This document shows positions 20,984 through 30,046 of a stretch of DNA of 64,000 nt, piece by piece. This DNA comes from Furcasterigmium furcatum. Taxonomy: Eukaryota > Ascomycota > Sordariomycetes > Glomerellales > Plectosphaerellaceae. The stretch is from positions 2,916,961 to 2,980,960 of the forward strand of contig BCIA01000006.1 of NCBI GenBank assembly GCA_001599815.1. The letters are read 5' to 3'. The translations under genes were made by a program, and so were the position numbers. Below the pieces are notes generated by a model. The model was not told the origin of the DNA, did no database searches, and saw only the letters and a list, made by a program, of their open reading frames with translations. Numbering within the stretch: position 1 is the first letter of the stretch; each line of letters begins with the position of its first letter.

Positions 20984-22255
20984 ATGTCTCAGCGCGGGAT
21001 AATCAGAGACATCGTCATCACCCCCGTGGCTTTCCACGACATGCCCCTGCTCAACAGCGTCGGTGTCCACGAGCCCTACGCCCTCCGCAGCATCATCGAG
21101 GTCATCACCGATGAGACATACGGCCTGGGCGAGTCCTACGGCGACTCGACCCACCTCGACCGGCTCCAAGCAGCAGCAGCCAAGATGAAGGGCCTCGCGG
21201 TCTACGACACAAACGCCATCTACAAGACCTGCGAAGCCTCCCTCTCCGGCAACGCCACGTCCGGCGGCGACGGCATGGCCGGCATGGTCACCACCGCCTC
21301 CGTCGCCGACAAGGTCTTCTCCCCCTTCGAGGTCGCCTGCCTCGACATCCAGGGCAAGCTCGCCGGCGTCCCCGTCAGCGACCTCCTCGGCGGCCGCGTA
21401 AGGGACCAGGTGCAGTACTCAGCCTACCTCTTCTACAAGTGGGCAGGCCACCCCGGCCACGCCGACGACGAGTACGGCGCCGCCCTCGACGCCGACGGGC
21501 TGGTGCGCCAGGCGCGCAAGATCATCGACGAGTACGGCTTCAAGGCCATCAAGCTCAAGGGCGGCGTCTTCCCGCCCGCGGACGAGGTCGCCGCCATCAA
21601 GGCCCTACACGCGGCCTTCCCCGGCGTGCCGCTCCGCCTCGACCCCAACGCCGCGTGGACGGTCGAGACGTCCAACTGGGTCGCCCGCGAGCTGGACGGC
21701 ATCGTCGAGTACCTGGAGGACCCGGCGCCGGAGATCGAGGGCATGGCCGCCGTGGCGAGGGAGGCCCCGATGCCCCTGGCGACGAACATGGCGGTCGTCG
21801 CGTTCGCGCACCTCCCGCCCTCCATCCGGCAGGACGCCGTGCAGGTCGTCCTGTCCGATCACCACTTCTGGGGCGGCCTGCGCAAGTCGCAGACGCTGGC
21901 GGCCATCTGCGCGACCTGGGGCATGAGGCTGTCGATGCACTCGAACAGCCACCTGGGCATTTCCCTGGCGGCCATGACGCATCTTGCGTCAGCGACGACA
22001 AACCTCGACTACGCGTGCGACACGCACTGGCCGTGGAAGCGCCGGGACGAGGATGTCGTCGTTGACGGTGCCCTGAAGTGGGCTGACGGCGGGCTGATCG
22101 TGCCGAAAGCCCCTGGACTGGGCGTCGAGCTTGACAGGGAGAGGTTGGCGAGGCTTCACAAGCAGTATCTCGAGTGTGGGCTGCGGAAGCGGGACGATAC
22201 GACTTACATGCAGAAGTTCCAGCCGGAATTCTCAGCCAAGATTCCCAAATGGTGA
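20984..22255 (+). CDS. Glucarate-dehydratase-like enolase-superfamily enzyme
   Basis: A single exon of 423 aa. Residues fit the glucarate dehydratase subgroup: K190-x-K192 (IKLKGG), metal ligands D220, N222 (RLDPNA) and E245 (LEDPAP), D292 in the SDHHFW segment and H319 in MHSNSHLGIS, the catalytic His-Asp dyad. The spacings K192-D220 (28) and D220-E245 (25) match those I know from the E. coli enzyme. It should dehydrate D-glucarate or a related aldarate to 5-keto-4-deoxyglucarate in the cytosol. It differs in sequence from the fungal L-galactonate dehydratase (GaaB/Lgd1) type. Neighbours are an anion transporter (divergent), a DapA-family lyase and an SDR. Confidence 0.87.
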   Translation: MSQRGIIRDIVITPVAFHDMPLLNSVGVHEPYALRSIIEVITDETYGLGESYGDSTHLDRLQAAAAKMKGLAVYDTNAIYKTCEASLSGNATSGGDGMAGMVTTASVADKVFSPFEVACLDIQGKLAGVPVSDLLGGRVRDQVQYSAYLFYKWAGHPGHADDEYGAALDADGLVRQARKIIDEYGFKAIKLKGGVFPPADEVAAIKALHAAFPGVPLRLDPNAAWTVETSNWVARELDGIVEYLEDPAPEIEGMAAVAREAPMPLATNMAVVAFAHLPPSIRQDAVQVVLSDHHFWGGLRKSQTLAAICATWGMRLSMHSNSHLGISLAAMTHLASATTNLDYACDTHWPWKRRDEDVVVDGALKWADGGLIVPKAPGLGVELDRERLARLHKQYLECGLRKRDDTTYMQKFQPEFSAKIPKW

Positions 22256-22418
22256 GGTCGGCGTTGTACTAGATAGATTGAATAATGCTGCTACAGCCCG
22301 TTGGCGTTCACCTTGTGATTGGATCAGAATTGTGTACTGGGAAAGATTGAGTTGCCTTTAAGTCTCGAGGCCGAGCTGGGCTCGTTGCCTGCCATGTCAT
22401 TGAACTCTTCATAGAACT

Positions 22419-24047
22419 TTAGGCAAGCTGCTTCTGTTGCACTACACCTCGCCGCTCACTCCCTCCGCGAAGATGCCGCCTTCTCGAAGGATGCCGCGGC
22501 TGCTTGTCGATGGGCTGATCAGGATCATAACCAACAAGACAGTTCACCGTCTCGTCGCCCTCGCCCGCATCGTTGATGTCGTCTCCCACAGGACTCCTCC
22601 ATCGGCCGGTCAGCTTGGTATACCCATCCAGGGCGCTGGCCATGATCTTCCCCAGCTGAAGTGCCTCGGTGGCTCGGGAGTGAGAGTAAAACGTCAGCAG
22701 CTTTCGCGCCGCCTCTCGGTCGTCATTGTCGATGAGGGCACTGGCGCCCTGCTCAGCCCAGCCCTCAACATCAGACATGCTGCGGTTCTCAAATCCAAGC
22801 AGCATGTCCGTGACGATTGGCAGGAAGGCTTCGGGATCAGAGCACATGTAGTACAGAACGCGCTTGAAGACCCTCCCCGCAAACTCGCTGGCTTCCTGGA
22901 ATTGGAAGTCCGGGTTGAGGAAGCTGCTCGAGGCGCCAGTCGTAAGATAGCGGTGCTGTCCAAACTCGGGTGGTATATCGGTGACACCCAGCCACCAGGG
23001 GATGAAGGGAGCCGAGACGGACCCGGTCGGCGCGATCCATATGCGCAGCATATCCGGGTCAACGCCGTGTCGGAGGGAGACAACCTGGCCATACCCGGCT
23101 TCGTCATCCGCAATGCGCACATCGCGCACCCGCTCCATCAGCTTCGCCTCCGTCAGGGGAGCCATGTCCCGAGTCGCCTCCTCCAGCTGTGCCTGCGACA
23201 TGAACTTGAACCCGCCATCCCTCGCCGTCCCGTTCCCGCTGCGATCCCCATACGCATTGAAGATGCTGAACGCCTCCCCGCCCTCAGGATCCCACCACCC
23301 CTGCTCCACCGCGAAGGACACGATATTCCCCGAGCCCATGTAGTCCTCGCTCCCCTCAAAATCCACGGGAAACTCCTCGATATACCCGGGATACAGCACC
23401 CTCACATCATCGGGCCCCAGGCGCTCGGCGGCCCACAGGTTCTGCCCGCCCGCCATCTCCCACACAACCCACCCCTCGTCCGCATCGGCGATCAGGTGCG
23501 TGTTGCCCCCGTACGTCGCCTCGCCGTACTCGTCCACCAGGCGCCCGATGATCTCGACGCCCTCGCGCGCCGTGCGAGCGCGCTCCATCACGATCCGCGC
23601 GAGGTCGCTGTACTGCACGCCCCGCTGCGGCGTGGGCGTCATGTCGACGAGTTCCGGGCGGTTCTGGGCCCAGACGTCGCGGACGGCGACGCCGTGCTCG
23701 TTGAGGCCGCCGTTCGTCAGGGGCGCGGGGAAGCCCTCGAAGTCGGAGTACTCCACCGACAGGTACCGGTGGGTGCGGGGCGCCTGGGGGATCGCGATGA
23801 GCTCCCCCGGGATGCTGGCGGCGGGGGTGACGCCGACGGTGATGGTGGCGTTGGGGGCGTGGTCGCGGGCCGGGAAGAGCTGGAGCCAGTGGGAGGAGAC
23901 TTCTTCGCCGGTACCGCCGATGAGGACGGCATTGTCGGCGGTGAGGTTGGAGCCGACGTAGAAGGCGTAGCTTGCCTGGACGGAGGGCGCGAGGGCTGCC
24001 AAGAGACCCAATTGGCTCAGCGCTGTGAGTGTTTTTGAGCGCGACAT
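22419..24047 (-). CDS. Secreted C69-type dipeptidase-like protein with N-terminal Ser
   Basis: A single exon of 542 aa with a signal peptide (residues 1-25) ending in an AXA-type site, VQA, before S26. The mature sequence resembles peptidase C69 (Ntn hydrolase): YVGSNLTADNAVLIGG, SSHW, NEHGVA, GNTHLIADADEGWVVWEMAGG. In C69 enzymes the first mature residue is the catalytic Cys; here that position is Ser26. Ser can serve as nucleophile in other Ntn hydrolases, so activity may persist. The C-terminal 50 residues are Arg- and Gln-rich and poorly conserved in appearance. It is convergent with the dehydratase gene and probably unrelated to that pathway. Confidence 0.82.
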   Translation of the reverse strand: MSRSKTLTALSQLGLLAALAPSVQASYAFYVGSNLTADNAVLIGGTGEEVSSHWLQLFPARDHAPNATITVGVTPAASIPGELIAIPQAPRTHRYLSVEYSDFEGFPAPLTNGGLNEHGVAVRDVWAQNRPELVDMTPTPQRGVQYSDLARIVMERARTAREGVEIIGRLVDEYGEATYGGNTHLIADADEGWVVWEMAGGQNLWAAERLGPDDVRVLYPGYIEEFPVDFEGSEDYMGSGNIVSFAVEQGWWDPEGGEAFSIFNAYGDRSGNGTARDGGFKFMSQAQLEEATRDMAPLTEAKLMERVRDVRIADDEAGYGQVVSLRHGVDPDMLRIWIAPTGSVSAPFIPWWLGVTDIPPEFGQHRYLTTGASSSFLNPDFQFQEASEFAGRVFKRVLYYMCSDPEAFLPIVTDMLLGFENRSMSDVEGWAEQGASALIDNDDREAARKLLTFYSHSRATEALQLGKIMASALDGYTKLTGRWRSPVGDDINDAGEGDETVNCLVGYDPDQPIDKQPRHPSRRRHLRGGSERRGVVQQKQLA

Positions 24048-24359
24048 CTCGGGTGTTGCGGTTTGGAGGATGAGGGTAAGAGGTGAGAGAAGAGATGGGG
24101 TTGAGGTCCGGGGTGTTGACTCTCATATGAGTCGAGTGATCGGCGAGCGCCGGCGGGGAAACGAATTGTTCACGATGGTAAGCGGAACCACTAGTTCACA
24201 GATCGTCAGGTCCGGTCATTTGCGTCGAGGTTCGTGTGATTGCTGTATATTAATTGAGGGCTCTTATCGTGGTTCATAGGCCCGTGTTGTATGTTCCTTA
24301 TATGTCCAGTCCAGGCACAAGCCACGAGGAGCGGCCCATGGCCGGACAGAGAAGCCCGT
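24048..24359. other. Short intergenic region
   Basis: A 312-bp stretch between two minus-strand genes: the promoter of the dipeptidase-like gene and the 3' end of the F-box-like gene. I see nothing distinctive. Confidence 0.5.
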
Positions 24360-25621
24360 CTAGTGCGCAAGTCCGGGGGCACGGCGTTTTAGAACGCGTT
24401 CTTCTGCGTACTCGATACATTGTAACAGATTTTCGATCCTCTCGAGAGTCGGTTTTGATAGATACTTTGGCTGATTCCAGCTCCGGATCCGCGCATGCAA
24501 GGACACGAGAACCTCCTTTGGCCAAGAGGGAAATAAATCGAAAGAGACGATGAAGTTTTTCTCGTAGTCATGGAACTTGAACCCCCAGAAGAAATCATCT
24601 TGGAGGAACAGCCAGAAGATCAGCTGTGAGAGAAAGGGGGGAGGCGGCTTGTCCTCCGGGAGCGCGTTGTGAAGCCCGATCAGCTTGAGCTAGACCACGG
24701 AGTCAGTACAGCAACCATGGATCACTACACTTCGCAAACAACAAGGATGGCAGAACTTACCTCCCAAGTCTGTGATTCATGCAGCAGTGCACCCCCCCTG
24801 CGTAGCCAGACCAGTCGGCGCACCATCTCCTCATCCCATGGCCCTGTGACCAGGGAGTCTGGGATCCGTACATTGGGACGAACGTCGAGATAGCTGGGTT
24901 GGTTTCTTTGAGCATCGTTGGGCATACGCGGCGGAAGAGAGTCGGTGCGGTCAAAGTCCGAGGCGAAACAGGCGTAGGCGTGGAACTGACCGGGGCCGCC
25001 CTTCCTTGGGTCGTCAGGTTGGGAGTCGTCTGGATGCACCCGGCCCTTGGCCTCCAGAGACGAAACCCTCCACCTCGAAGATTGCAGAGCCCATAGTTCT
25101 TGCGCTTCGAGAATGAATTCGATGGTGGCCCAGCCACACGCGAGGACGGCCGACTGAGCGGGATGGTTAGCATGTTCAGTGGTATGAAGAGGGTCAGGCA
25201 TGCGTACCTGAAAGTCGGTGTTCCCTGGGATATCCTCTAAAGGCAACTTGTTTGGCAATATCGGCGGTGCCGGGGCCTTCGCAACTGGATGGCCCAGAGG
25301 GTAAATCAGACCGCCGGAGAGCCCAAACGTGACATCCCATGTCGGACTAAAAGCACCTATGATGGTAGCAACAAGCGTCTGGCGTCCGGATAGGAGGCGG
25401 CCAAGAAGGGGGCTGGCACGGGGGAAGTTGACGTTTTCGCTATAGTGAAAGATGAGCTCCATGATCTCAAGGGGAATCTCTCGTTCCATGAGAGATTTCT
25501 TCGGTGGTCTAAGCTGGCGCCTCTTGGAGCTTGGGGCGTCGTCTTTCATTGCTCTCTTCTTGGTCTTGGCCACGGCTGGAGAGTTCCGCTTGCCACGGAC
25601 CCGGATGGGCGTAAGGGGCAT
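24360..25621 (-). CDS. F-box-like hypothetical protein
   Basis: Two exons (25621-24761, 24689-24360) encode 396 aa. The intron has a GTAAGT donor and joins both exons in phase 0, which restores a long reading frame ending at a TAG. A basic Pro/Lys-rich N-terminus leads to an F-box-like segment starting IPLEIMELIF (about residue 45), as in many uncharacterised fungal proteins. The rest has Trp-rich stretches typical of these families but no domain I can name. I chose the first ATG in frame at 25621; the frame is open about 26 codons further upstream with no ATG. It may be a substrate adaptor for SCF ubiquitin ligase, but that is only suggestive. Confidence 0.65.
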
Positions 25622-26157
25622 TTGTGGTGTCGCCTGAAGGCTGGGAGGCTTGGCCTCTTGGCTGGTTTTTGTACACCAGATCTGCTTCTGCCCTCCCACA
25701 TGGAGTGGCCGGCGTTGGGAGCTGGTCTCAATGAGAGGATGAGGTGGTCCAAGATCCAGTGTCCAAGGGACTCAAGGCGAAGGGTCTCAGACCGGGATGC
25801 CGGGCAAAGACTCAGTTGGGCTGGAATAGAGAAATTCCACAAACTCAGCACCTCGGTGATAATATGAAAACTGAAAAGACAGAGCAATCTCAGCAGGCTG
25901 TTACGGGGAGTGAGAAAAGACTCCTTTTTTTCTCATCATCGTCGAGGCAAAACGGCAAGAACTCTTGAGTCGTGAATGACTAAGCCCACCTCATGAAGGA
26001 GAGGCCGCCTGTGAACGGACTCGGCCATGGTCCGTGCACCCGTTCTCCAAATTGTGCCTTCACCTCCGACGGCACTGTAACTTTTCCCGTCTGGCGCGAT
26101 CACCTCCCAGGACGACAAAATCACGACTGCCCACCCAAACGAGCATAGGCCGTCGAT
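25622..26157. other. Divergent intergenic region
   Basis: This 536-bp region lies between the starts of the F-box-like gene (minus) and the Mrs2-like gene (plus). I see no gene or strong motif. Confidence 0.5.
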
Positions 26158-27912
26158 ATGCGGTCAGTGTTACCGGGGCCGGTGCCATCTGCATGCCTCC
26201 TTAGGTTCTTGCGGTTGCAAACCGAAGTGCCGTCATTCTTCAGCCCGAGCCACTGTGCCTCGTCCGCTTCGACCCGGCCGCGCTCTCGACAGAGCAAGGC
26301 ATCGCCATGCCTCGCCCGGAGGACACCAAGGGCGCCTGGCGCCAGGCATATGTCGACGACCTGCACTCCCGATAGCGAGATTCTGCAAGCCTCGCTCCTG
26401 GACCTCGAGCCCATAACCTCGCGCCTCAGCCGGCAACGACGAGACAACCGCAACCTGCCCTCGGTGGGCTTCTTCAGCACCGCACCCCCCCGACAAGAAA
26501 GATGCGGGGATGACTCCCCCAAGAGAGTTCAGTCAGCTACGTGGATGGAGAAGCTATGGGGTTCTGGCGCGACGAAGGGCTCCCGGCCGCTGCAACCCAA
26601 GGACCTCCCCGGCCACGACGAACTCGCCGATGGCACCTCCATGTTCAACTCGCGGCGCATTCTGACTTCGAAGGCCGCTTCGGAGCCTAGACTCCGCTGT
26701 ACGGAGGTGGACGAGGACGGCGAGGTCATTCTCGTCGACGGGGAGTTCAAGAAGATGGAGCTGATTGCCAAGGTTGGTTCTCCTCTGCCGAGAAGCGAGA
26801 TGCTCGACTAACACATCTGCACCGTAGTATGGCCTGTTGCCCCGTGATCTGCGAAAGATCGACTCCTCGAATCTCCCTCACATCCTCGTCCGACCCTCCG
26901 CCATCCTTCTCAACCTGCTCCACCTGAAGGTCCTGATCAAGAAGGATCGAGTCCTCCTGTTCGATATCTACGGGTCCAAGACATCATACCCCCAGTCGGC
27001 CTTCATGTACGATCTGCAGGGAAAACTGAAGCAGAAGACCCCACAAACAGGCGCCAGCGGCCTGCCCTACGAATTCCGCGCTCTCGAGGCTGTGCTGACC
27101 TCCGTTACTTCCGAGCTGGAGGCCGACTTCGAGGCCGTCCGGGACCCCGTCATCCGCATCCTGAGCGACCTGGAGGATGACATCGACCGGGAGAAGCTGC
27201 GAATCCTCCTGATCCTGTCCAAGCGGGTGAGCACGTTCGAGCAGAAGGCCAAGCTGGTGCGCGACGCCATCGAGGAGCTGCTCGAGGCCGACGACGACCT
27301 GGCGGCCATGTACCTGACGGAGAAGGCGCACGACTTGTACCGCGGAGTGGACGACCACACGGAGGTGGAGCTGCTGCTCGAGTCGTACAACAAGCTGTGC
27401 GACGAAATCGTGCAAGAGGCCGGGAACCTGGTGTCGAGCATCCGCAACACGGAGGAGATGTAAGTGCACCCCGTGCGCACCCTACCTACCCTTGTCATTT
27501 TCTCACGCGCCGCAGCATCCGTGCGATCCTCGACGCGAACCGCAACTCGCTCATGCTGCTGGACCTCAAGTTCAGCGTGGGCACGCTGGGCCTCGCAATG
27601 GGCACGTTCCTGGCAGGCCTGTACGGGATGAACCTGGAGAATTTCATAGAGGAGACCAACTGGGGCTTCGGGGCCGTGACGGGCGTGTCGATGGCCTTCT
27701 CGCTGCTGGTGTGCTGGTACGGGCTGATCAAGCTGCGGCGCGTGCAGCGGGTCAAGATGATCTCGTCGGAGCGCAGCGGCGTGGGCCTGAGCCCGCGGCA
27801 GCAGCACTGGTTCCAGGACGATGGCGCCGTCGGGCTGCTGCAGTCGACGAACCGGGAGAAGTTCAGGCGGATCTCGGTGCAGAAGGCCAACAAGCCGCGG
27901 AAGTGGTTCTGA
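26158..27912 (+). CDS. MRS2: Mitochondrial Mg2+ channel, Mrs2/CorA family
   Basis: Three exons (26158-26772, 26828-27459, 27516-27912) encode 547 aa. The protein forms the inner-membrane Mg2+ channel of mitochondria. The N-terminus is Arg/Ser-rich, lacks acidic residues and fits a mitochondrial presequence. The matrix domain follows from YGLLPRDLRKID, with long charged helices. Exon 3 restores EEIIRAILDANRN and ends in two membrane segments separated by the diagnostic GMN motif at 453-455. A basic tail (KMISSERSG) follows the second helix. Splice phases (0, 2) agree with the family sequence across both junctions. The gene symbol follows the yeast orthologue; a paralogue (Lpe10 type) cannot be excluded. 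Confidence 0.92.
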
Positions 27913-29403
27913 GAGTCCTGGATGGATGGACGTGTATATTATCGACCATGTTGTATGATACGTACGGGACGTGGGAAGCGGTCATCAACGCTGCTCCTAG
28001 AATTGTTGTTTTGGCGTTGCGGAATACCCCCTCTGTAGACAGCAAGCAGGATAGAGGAATCATGTTGCAGTGGTCTGGCGTTGAAGCTTGGGCTCTCGTG
28101 ACAGTTCACCCCTGGGCATCTTCTCTCTCGGGGCCACCAGACGGAGGATGCGCGTTACTGCCTATATAACCCAAGGTACGGCAGTTCCAGGTATCAAAAC
28201 CGCAGCGGCACCATTGGACGGTGTTCAGGTCAAGCGGTATTGGTTGTGGATCGATTGGTTAACCCGTAAGGAGAAAACAACAACAACAACAACAGCAACT
28301 TGCCTCAAGGCCGTCAGTTCGAATCACGCCAGGGACGTAGGAGCCAGCAAGGCTCCGAACCCTTTTTGCATTTTTGTTTTAGCTTTTAGATGTCGACATC
28401 AGAGGCACGGAAGACCTTCTCGTCAGTCCAGTCTCGGGATATCAGGCGCCGTGAGCCGCCTACGTCATGTTATCCCAAAAGCCAAGAAGCAGATATCGCA
28501 CAGGAATCTCCGGTGCACGCCCACTACCCGGCCCTGGGCTCCGAGAACTAACGAAGCTAACTAACCTCGTAAGGCAAGATAAGGTTCCTAGTCCTACGAG
28601 AAATCGCCAGGATAAGACATCGGGAGAACACCCTGCATGTACACACTGAACTCCGTCATGGCGACGACACGATTCATCTCGCCTAGTGTGTCCACGGATA
28701 GACATCAAGGGGTGACCTGCGAGCGATTGGACGGGATCTTCCCTGCAGGGCGTTCTGAGGGTGGGCAAACGACCTCATCCGGCAGAAGAGCTTTGAGGAT
28801 GTTGCAACTTTGGGACAGATCCATGGACGTCAACTTATTCCCGCCGGTGAAGAAGCTCCGGACCTGTCAGGGGTCCCATCCAGCGCATGACAGGTGCCGT
28901 AGCGCCGTTGAGTGCCGGGCGATTAGTGGGAACAGTGGGGCCCGAGACCGTTTCAGAGGGTCGGCGCGGGAGGTTGACGTCACCTTGGCGATCAACTTCT
29001 GCACCTGATCACGATCAATGGGATGGACGAGAAGCAGAGATACCCATGCCGTTGGCGTGGGCATGCGCCCTGGCAGAAGTACTCTCCAGAACCTGACGTT
29101 ATCTCGCTTTTTTTTTTCTTCCGGGCTAGCCTCGTCTTCCATTCCATTTCTGGCGGAAGGCGGCCTCAGACCAGCATGTACCCCCGTACCTTGGGTTCGC
29201 CCAGATCCTGTTCTGTAGCAGCCCAGGGAATGTACAACAGCAAAGAAATGATGTAGCCACTCACCAGCCCATGGCCGTTTCTCTTCCTTCCACATATAAA
29301 TCCGTCCTCGAACCCCCCCTAAACACCAATTCTCTCCTGGCACAACAAACCACACAGAACAAACAAAACCACCCCATACAAACAACTCGGAACTGCTGCC
29401 ACC
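27913..29403. other. Intergenic region of about 1.5 kb
   Basis: No supportable protein gene. It includes an (AAC)n run near 28275-28294 and a GTTCGAATC box that recalls a tRNA T-arm but does not fold as one. The last 100 bp are C/A-rich, as expected upstream of a fungal start, and lead to the 62-aa gene at 29404. Confidence 0.5.
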
Positions 29404-29641
29404 ATGGGAGCCGTCGTATCCTGCGTACGTTCCCTCTTGACCTCCCCCTCGAACCTCCACTAACACCACCCAGATCAAATCAATCTTCAGCGCCATCGGC
29501 GCCTGCCTGATGGCCATCGTCAATGGCATCGGCTCCATCCTCCACGCCATCATCAACGGCATCGTCAGCCTCTTCAACATCATCATCTCCTGCCTCACAT
29601 GCGGTCGTGCAGGCCGCAGCCGCACGAGAAGTCGAGTCTAA
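29404..29641 (+). CDS. Conserved 62-aa hydrophobic fungal microprotein
   Basis: Two exons, 29404-29424 and 29474-29641, encode 62 aa. The first exon gives MGAVVSC, then a 49-bp intron (GTACGT donor, CCCAG acceptor). The rest alternates small and aliphatic residues with repeating IxxxIxxI-type spacing (GACLMAIVNGIGS, IINGIVSLFN) and ends in a short Cys/Arg-rich tail (LTCGRAGRSR). The pattern suggests a membrane-inserted hairpin or amphipathic helices. I recognise it as a small protein found widely in Pezizomycotina, but I know no function. Its first exon is only seven codons long, so automated annotation can miss it. Confidence 0.8.
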
Positions 29642-30046
29642 CACGCCCCATCTGCCGCAACAAAAGGAGACCAGCGGCGTGACAGAGGAAGACCCCAGGC
29701 AGAAGACATGAAGTGTCATGCGTGAGGGCGCCCTGGTCTCTGGCAGATGGGGAGTGAATCGACACGCTCCAAGGAACGAGAGAAATGGGAAGCGAGGGGA
29801 AACGGAGATGCTACAGGGGACTCGACCTCTTTTCCTTTGTCATGACGAGACGGCGACGACAGCAGGCATTGACTGGTGCGCCTTCTGGCGACGCGCACCA
29901 AGATACCCACGTTTATGCTTGCTCAGCCTACCTAGTTTGATTTTAATTCATACCCCATGAGAACGATATACACGGAACCATGTCCAGTGATGCTGTGCTT
30001 GCTGATGTCGTGTGAAAAATGTGTGTTGGAACATGTACGTCTATTC
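29642..30046. other. Convergent intergenic region
   Basis: A 405-bp stretch between the convergent 3' ends of the microprotein gene and the XPF gene. I see nothing in it. Confidence 0.5.

Noticed and set aside
22437..24038. 533-codon plus-strand frame opposite the dipeptidase gene
   Set aside because: It is His/Arg/Val-rich shadow sequence. The minus-strand frame has a signal peptide and C69 motifs.
28240..28345. Possible tRNA: A-box-like TGGATCGATTGG and a GTTCGAATC box
   Set aside because: The bases flanking the TTCGAAT loop do not pair as a T-stem (two of five mismatched), and no acceptor stem or anticodon arm can be drawn around it.
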